Assembly (NCBI GenBank): GCA_022376465.1
Contig: JACDTU010000016.1
Coordinates: forward strand, 310,001-374,000
Length of the DNA: 64,000 nt
Origin: Cubamyces lactineus
Lineage: Eukaryota > Basidiomycota > Agaricomycetes > Polyporales > Polyporaceae
Direction: 5' to 3'
Shown here: piece after piece, positions 57,684-64,000 of the stretch
Layout of the letters: each line of letters starts with the position of its first letter
Position numbering within the stretch: the first letter of the stretch is position 1
Made by a program: the position numbers and the translations under genes
Notes under the pieces: model-generated
What the model saw: the letters and a program-made list of their open reading frames with translations, nothing else
Told to the model about the DNA's origin: nothing
The model's database searches: none

Positions 57684-58642
57684 TCACTTATCCTTCTTGC
57701 TCTCCGCGTTCGCGTCCACGGTTGTCGCAGGTTTTTGCGTCTGCTCGCTCGTCGTCGCCTGCTGGAGAATGTTCGCCTCGAGACGTCTCGCCCACTGTTC
57801 CCCCGCCTGTCAAAAAGTTGCAGGCACGGCAAGCACGGATTCCAGCGGTCTGTCAGCACTGCGGAACAATGTTCGTCACAACGGTAAGGAGCACGTGCCT
57901 GCAAAGTCAATATGGCACCGAGGAGGACGATGATGATGGTGTTCCCAGCGGAAAGGATGCGGAGGGCCTCGACTTGGTCTTCATGGGTGTCTACGTTGGG
58001 CACTGGGTCTGCGACAGTCCGGCAGGCAGGGATGCCCACAGTGAGGTAGACGGCCAGACCGAAAATGTATGCGGCTGGAACGCGAAACGTGTGAGCACCC
58101 CAGTCACGACTGAATGCGCGGCCGACACGGCCTGCGGGGAGGGAGGGGGAAGCCGACGGGGAAGAGGGGAAGAGGGCTGCGCGTACCTAGAGAAGAGCCG
58201 TCGAAGAACATCGCGCTGTCGTCCCATTTGTGCAGCTTGCCCAAAAGGCCAAGGAGTCCCACACCCATCACGGAGTGTAACAACGCCTATATTCAGTCCA
58301 TAGGTTTACGCGTGCGGGTGCAGCGGAACGCAGAACGGTGAATGGGGCGAAGTCGGTCAATACGCGGGGAGCGCATGATGGGCGGAGGCGTACGCACCTT
58401 GATAGCGGGCGGAGAGTTGTAGAACGTCGTGTAGAACTCAATGCCATCGCGCACGATGCTGTCCGACAGCGGCGTGAAGAGGATCCGGTAGTCGACGTTC
58501 AGGCAGATGAAGAGCACCCCTGAGAACCGTCCGCGGGACAGATGTGTTACGTGTGAGCAGGCGGCGGGGGGTCCTTGCGCGTGGAGGACGTACCGAGGAA
58601 AAAGGAGACGGAAGTGAGCACCGCGGCCTGTCTGTAGCCCAT
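57684..58642 (-). CDS. SHR3: SHR3, ER packaging chaperone for amino acid permeases
   Basis: Minus-strand exons are 58642-58594, 58519-58398, 58286-58187, 58074-57899 and 57806-57684, giving 189 residues (yeast Shr3 is 210). The family pattern is clear: MGYRQAAVLTSVSFFLG, then CLNVDYRILF and GIEFYTTFYNSPPAIK, then HSVMGVGLLGLLGKLHKW with DDSAMFFDG. YIFGLAVYLTVGIP and a last span (TIIIVLLGAILTLQ) follow, giving four membrane helices. A cytosolic charged tail ends in KKDK, a dilysine-type ER retrieval signal. Shr3 prevents aggregation of newly made amino acid permeases and lets them load into COPII vesicles. The fourth intron must use a GC donor (CAG then GCACGT); no GT donor preserves the frame into AGEQWARRLEAN, which matches the family tail. 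Confidence 0.9.
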
Positions 58643-59266
58643 CGCGTCAAGCGTGCAAAACGGCGGCGGGGCGGAGAAATGGGAGAAGGAGAGCGGGACG
58701 AGACGCGATGGCCTGCGCGTTGCTGGCGTTAGCTTGGGCCTTCCGCCAAAACAGGCCAAGTCGCGTCAGGGCACATGCATGTTTATGGGCGCTAACGTCT
58801 GCCATATGATAAGCCACACCCCGTTCCTGGTAGCGGACGTGTCCTTGGCGGGCATCGTTTATGCGATGCCACACACCACCACAACGTTCTTGCGCTCAGC
58901 ACGACGAGGGGGAGAGAGTAAGATAATTTACATCTCAGCAGATTGGGGGATATACATCGCCGGCGGGTATCATTGTGACATGCAGCTGTGTACTAGAGGA
59001 TCCATAGACGTAAATGAAAGGGGTTGAAGAAATAACGAAAGAATGACCGGGAGCACATCGTCGACGTCGACGCGCGGCGCTGCTCGACTTCGCCTTTGCG
59101 AGGCCCAGGCCGCCTCCCTCCCCCTCCTACCAAACCAAACCAAGCTCATATAGTTGCCATAGTTGCCGTACTGCATGCGTCGCGATCGATACGTGTCATA
59201 CGGGCGATCGTCATATCGCGCTCTGTACTATCGTGCCTCGTCATGTCAAACGAGGCCAGTGGGGGA
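58643..59266. other. Spacer between SHR3 and the RhoGAP gene
   Basis: 624 bases between two minus-strand genes hold the SHR3 promoter and the 3' untranslated region of the RhoGAP gene. No coding signal stands out. A 124-codon plus-strand frame (58653-59027) is opposite the promoter and lacks motifs. Confidence 0.4.
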
Positions 59267-62200
59267 CTATGTCGGCCGTTGCGGAGAAACTGGAGCCGCT
59301 GGCGACGCAGGCATAGGGACACCTAAGCTGTTGCCCGTATGAGGACTCGACGAGTAGCTACGCGTTGGTGCGTCGTCCTGGGGTGGGATCGTATGGGCGG
59401 GAGGCGGGCCTTGCGGAGGTGGCCGAGGCGAGTGCGGTAGGCCGATCATTCTGCTGTGCCGCCGACTAGCCTTGTCCGTCGCAACGCTCAGTCCGCGAGT
59501 AGCTGCGAGCTGGGATGCACGAGAGCGCTGTGCAGCGGTGGAGTGCCCGTTCTGCGTGTATTCGGGCGACGCGTCTGCGTGCTCGATGTAGACGTTCGCG
59601 TGGGCGGAGCTGGAGGCTACCGAGGACTCCAGGACGGATTCCGAGTCGTTCTCCGTCGTCGCCTCCGTTCCGCTCTCTTCGACAGCGTCATCGCCATCGT
59701 CTGATTGTCCCTCCTCTTGTTGTACTGCGTGAGATGAAAGAACGCGAATGCGAATGAACTCAATATGTAGTTCACGAGGCGGGTGGTAGCACAGAATCTA
59801 CATACCAGGTAGTGTCCTGCCAGTAAGACCGAGCATCTGGTCGGCGGCCGCTTCGGAATAGTGCTGACTATTGCGACGGGCCGCATTCTGAGTCTGCGGC
59901 TCTTCGTCGTCACTGGGCTGCGCGCGTTCCTCGAGCGTGCCGTCAACGTTGAACACACGGTTGAACTCGCCAAGCATCAGGCTGAATACGCCCGCGGGGA
60001 TGCCGAGCGTGGGGCTGAAGACGATCCCCACGTTGCGCATCGTCATCTTGTTGATGTTCGCATTCTGCACGATCAGAATCAGGTGTGCAGTGAGAGCGCG
60101 GAGCAGGCTGTAATTGGCCACGGGAAGGGAAGAGATGAGGTGCGAGAGTTCCCTGACCCGTTCTTGGGGATCGACGAAGTCTGAAACGGGGCGATGAGCT
60201 GACTCCACTTCGATAGCAATGTGCTATACGACATGACATACCAATTACAGATAGGAAGCGTAAGTGCAGATCGCGGGTGAGGATACTCGCTGGCAGTTCC
60301 CGGAGGAAAGTCTTGAGTAGGCCAGCGATGGCGTGCGGATCCCAGTACTCGTCCGAGGCTAGCAGGTCCACATCGCCCTCTTCAGGCGTCGTCAGTGATC
60401 TGTCGATGGCACGCCCTTGCCACGGTACTCACCAGCATTGAATCGGTCCTTCAAGCTCTTGATCACAGCCGAGCTACCGCTTAGCCGGTAGATACCCTCT
60501 TCCTGCTCTGCCTTCTTTGCTTCGAGATACTGTATGCACCTGAAGACGATTGCGGGCAGGCTGGCGATCTGCGCAACGTCCAGGGAGTCCTCCAGGCTGA
60601 CGCCAAAGACGGCCCTTGGAATGTAAGTCGGTACTGCAACCGCTGCTGCTTTGTCTGTTATGTCCTAGTTAGATGATGTAGATACAGGAATGGTAAAGTG
60701 CAGTGGCGTACCATGTGCCCTGCCAAAGCCCCAGTTCTTGAACGTGCGCGACTTGGTCTTCTCCCGCCGATCGCTGGTGGGCATAGGGGGCGGCTGTTCA
60801 GGCGGAGGCGCATCCTTACCGCCGAACTTGTAGCCAGCAGGAATAGGCGTTCCGTTCATGGGCCCCGAGATCTTCACCTTCCCATGTGCGTCCACTCGGG
60901 GCGTGTTGGGCCCTGCGTCCTTCTCGGGCGAGGAGGACCGCTCAGGGATAGAAGGCGGCTTGACGGACATGCGCTTCATCTTATTCCGCTTGATTTGTTC
61001 CGGCGAGCGCGAGGCCGCCGCGCGCTGGTCGACGAGCTCGGGGTAGTGGCCTAGCTCCGAGTTCGAGCGCACACCGAGCGCGATAGACGTCTCGGGCTCC
61101 TCGACGAGGGGAGACGAGACGGGCAGTGAGCTCGACAAGGGCATGTCGGCTTCCAGGCGTTCCGCGACGGAGGGCGCGATGGACTTTGCGGGACTGCTCG
61201 ACGCCATTTCTGGATAGGCGGTAGCGCTGAAAAGCTTCGCGTTGCTGCTGTCAGGCGCAAGCTGCGAGATGGGCATCGCAGGACCTTTGGCGATGACGAT
61301 CTCCTTCGTGCTCCGCCGCACGGGTGTCGTCTGCAGATCAGTTGGCGGATTGGAGCTCGTGCTGGAGCGCGGCTGAGCAGATTGTGCTGCACTGGACATC
61401 GAGACCGGGCTCGGGCCACCTGCGTTGGGTGCGACTGTCTGCTCATCGTTGTATGTGCCAGTCACGTATCGCACAAGCTCTTCGACCCATGCATCCCGCT
61501 CTTCGTCACTCTCCGCACACAGAACGTGACGCGCAGGCGAGCCGTTCGGACCCCGTTTGGGCTCGATGATGAGGAACGCGTGGCGGTACTCATTGTCCTC
61601 GTCGCCTTCGCGCTTCTCTGGCGTCCGCTGCTGCCGCCCAATTTGGGCACCGGTGATCGTGATCGAGCCAAGATGGGTACCTCCTCTCTGTGTCACGCAC
61701 GGGCGGGAGAACAGGTCAGCACGGGAATGCGAAGCGCAAGAGACAATGAGAGTTATCCCGTGCTACTGGGATGCCGAGCTCGACGCTAGCCTAGAATAGA
61801 CGGGCGGAAGATGGCAGTGGAACGGTACTCACACTTTCATAGTACTCCAGGGAGGGCCCTTGCAACACGAAATACCGTGTCTTCCAGCCGCCGAAATTCT
61901 TGCCTCGCTTGGTTAGATAGCCCTCCTTGTATCCGGCCTGCGAGACCGGCTTGGCTGCATCTCGCACGATGTCTGAGGTGAAGAACGCGATTACTTCGTC
62001 TTTGTTCTTCACAGGCAGCGCAATTAGGGACCTCAAGTATTGTTCCAGCGCAGCCTACATGATGACAAGAGAAGTAGTTAGCATTTGCTTGGACCTTCTC
62101 GACCACGGGGAAGACGGGGGTGAAACGGTATGATGGGTGGATGGGACGAATGGAAAAGCGAAGAGAAGAGTGGGGAAGCGTGGTTATTCCGAGGAGGTGG

Positions 62201-64000
62201 GAGGCGTCACCACCGCTGGCGGAACCTAGAAATTCTCTCTGGACCACCAACGTGGCCGGATACTCCCGGACTGAGTTGGCGGGGGGGGGGGGCGCGGCAG
62301 GGGACCTCGGCAGTCAACAGAGGCCATGATAAGGCGAAGCGCAAGGCACAGAAAAGGGAGGGGAAGAGGAAGAGAAAGAAGGGAACAAGAGCAATGTACA
62401 GATACCGACGCACCTTCCGCTGGTCGACCTTGGCTGGCGCATGATCGCGCCATAGCCGCCCCTCGGGCAGACTCGCAAGCTTCTTGGCTGCGCTCCTCCC
62501 GACCGTGGCGCGCACGCGCGCGTCCAGTCCAAGGACGTCGCTGTACAGTTTCTCGACCTTCCAGTTCTCTTTACCACGCCCAGGGTCGACGGAGATGATG
62601 AACGAGAGCACGTCCTTTCCACGGTCGTTGGGACGGATGGTCGAGCTCGACACTACGATCTCGGTGTACGGCAAGTCCTCCGCGAGTAGTGGCAACGCAC
62701 GGAAACCCATACGGGGCGGCCCTTGAGGGAGAGGGAGAGGGAATGGCGAGGCTGGGGGCTGCTCTGTGACCAGGGTCTGCGAGGACGCGAGCGAGGGCGC
62801 CAGATTGCCGTGGGAGTCCGAGGTGGATAAGGAAGGACGACTGGCCCCAGTGTCCGTGGAGTTGCCCTGGCGAGAGGTGTACTGCGCCGACACGCCCGTC
62901 GAAGACGGGGGAAGAGGGAAGTCGTCGACTGCGGGAGGCTTGCGCACAGTATCCCTATCTCGCCTGCGGGCGTCGCCGTTCTGGACGAGAGTGCTATCGT
63001 CGAAGGAGGGAACGTTTGCGCTCCCGCTGCTGGCTCCGTTAGCGCCCGAGTCGTAGGCGCTATCCTCGTCGTCCAAATCGAGGAACTCGGCGCCTTCCTC
63101 CGTAGTGACAGATCCTGCCCGGTGCGAGCCTGGCACGCGTCCGTTCGTCCGCCCACGCCCGCCAGCTGCAGCAGCTGCGTGAGCTGGAGTCTGGCTGGCA
63201 CCCACTCCCACAGTCTCGCTCGGGATGCCCAGTCCAACCTCAGCAGAGTGCACACCATTCGTGGCTGAGACGCCGCTAGTCTCGTCGACCATGCTTGGCT
63301 GTGACGACGAACCTTGCTCAACGTACGTCTCCTGTTTAAGGGGCGAGCTCGGGGCGGAAGGGAAGTTGAACTTCATTCCAGGACTGACCGCTGGAGACGC
63401 CATGGTGGCGTAATAACGTTTCGCCTCTTCAGGGAGCGAGATCTGTGAATCTCGTGACGTCGCGTGCGGCCGCACCGACAGATTAGCCTCGCCGTTCACG
63501 GTGATCGCTACAGGCTGGGGAGGAGGTGGGTTAATCGGGGGTGGGCGAGGATGTGAGGTCGAGTGAGCCGATGGATTTGTCGCGCGCGGGCCATCGGACG
63601 TAGGAGGCACATTTCCTCGTCCGTTGATTGGCGGGTTGTTCACCATACGCTCCGGGCTGGCCGGGGTCAGCACAACAGAACTCTGAACCTGCTCTTGGGA
63701 TTGAGATGCTTGAGCTGTCGAACGGGGAACTCCATCAGGCTTCCACGTCCCAGTGGCAGGGTCAGTAGGCTCGCTGGGAGAGCCTGCTTTGGTAGGCCGT
63801 GTGCTCGTGGACGGAGAGGGCGCCGGGGTCGAGGAGACGGACAGAGAATCGGATCTCGCGGGTACCACTTGCGGTTGGAAAGTATCCTCCGTTGGACTGT
63901 GTGTCAGAGGAGGCGAGGTACGCGTGGTGGTATCGGCGCTCCGGTCGCTACTAGAGAGCGGTGACGGGGCAGTTGCAATGTTCGACGCAATTGACTGACT
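59267..64000 (-). CDS. BEM3: PX-PH-RhoGAP protein, Bem3-like (5' end beyond window)
   Basis: Minus-strand exons are 64000-62414 (continuing off the edge), 62054-61833, 61687-60712, 60654-60433, 60379-60242, 60180-59806 and 59724-59267; 1325 residues lie in the window. About 400 disordered Ser/Pro/Thr-rich residues come first, followed by a PX domain (LPYTEIVVSSSTIRPNDRGK, ENWKVEKLYSDVLGLD, ALEQYLRSLIALP). A PH domain follows (GYKEGYLTKRGKNFGGWKTR through AESDEERDAWVEELV), then a disordered linker and a RhoGAP domain. The arginine finger is in EEGIYRLSGSS, and the second motif is HLILIVQNANINKMTMRNVG. The tail is acidic, then Pro-rich. The PX-PH-RhoGAP order is that of Bem3, which binds phosphoinositides at the plasma membrane and switches off Cdc42 during polarised growth. 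The 359-base intron after the PX core is unusually long and contains a G run near 62280. Confidence 0.92.

Noticed and set aside
57467..58303. 278-codon plus-strand frame
   Set aside because: It is the antisense shadow of SHR3, whose exons, splice phase and motifs are clear on the minus strand.

Overview
The window is nuclear DNA from a filamentous basidiomycete, probably an Agaricomycete. The evidence is the many 50-60 nt introns with GT(A/G)NGT donors and CT(A/G)A(C/T) branch sites, dense exons even in housekeeping genes (25 in pyruvate carboxylase), and a strictly fungal gene set: sphinganine C4-hydroxylase, Shr3, the DASH subunit Hsk3, an Ecl1-family protein and a Bem3-type RhoGAP. I assembled gene models by hand from splice sites, reading phase and protein-family logic. 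Where exon coordinates are listed, the exon lengths sum to a whole number of codons.

Layout. 1-6.1 kb: a gene cut by the left edge (-), an unidentified six-exon gene (+), a single-exon F-box protein (-) and a decayed 3' fragment of a LINE retrotransposon. 6.1-32.6 kb is compact and conserved: PHF5A/Rds3 (SF3b), a Yea4-type UDP-GlcNAc transporter, a YANK/STK32 kinase (-), guanylate kinase, a DUF1640/MCUR1-like mitochondrial protein (-), MAK16, sphinganine hydroxylase SUR2 (-), the DASH subunit HSK3, GDP-mannose transporter VRG4, pyruvate carboxylase, two tandem nitronate monooxygenases (-) and the spliceosomal Sm protein B. Four neighbouring pairs are divergent with short shared promoters: kinase/GUK1, DUF1640/MAK16, SUR2/HSK3 and NMO/SmB.

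32.6-59 kb is very different. About 14 kb (34.1-48.3) and 8 kb (49.3-57.7) hold almost nothing recognisable. They contain the 3' end of an unidentified gene (33.6-34.1 kb, -), a 181-bp terminal-inverted-repeat element with an apparent 8-bp target duplication, an Ecl1-family gene (48.3-49.3, -) and the permease chaperone SHR3 (57.7-58.6, -). A PX-PH-RhoGAP gene (-) fills 59.3-64.0 kb and runs off the right edge.

Functional themes: Golgi nucleotide-sugar import for glycan and chitin synthesis (YEA4, VRG4), pre-mRNA splicing (PHF5A, SmB), ribosome assembly (MAK16), anaplerosis (PYC), phytosphingolipid synthesis (SUR2), kinetochore attachment (HSK3) and polarity signalling (BEM3-like). I see no biosynthetic cluster, CRISPR, rRNA or tRNA. 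The least ordinary items are the gene-poor block, the small hAT-like element, the intron-for-intron NMO duplication and several unusual splicing arrangements.
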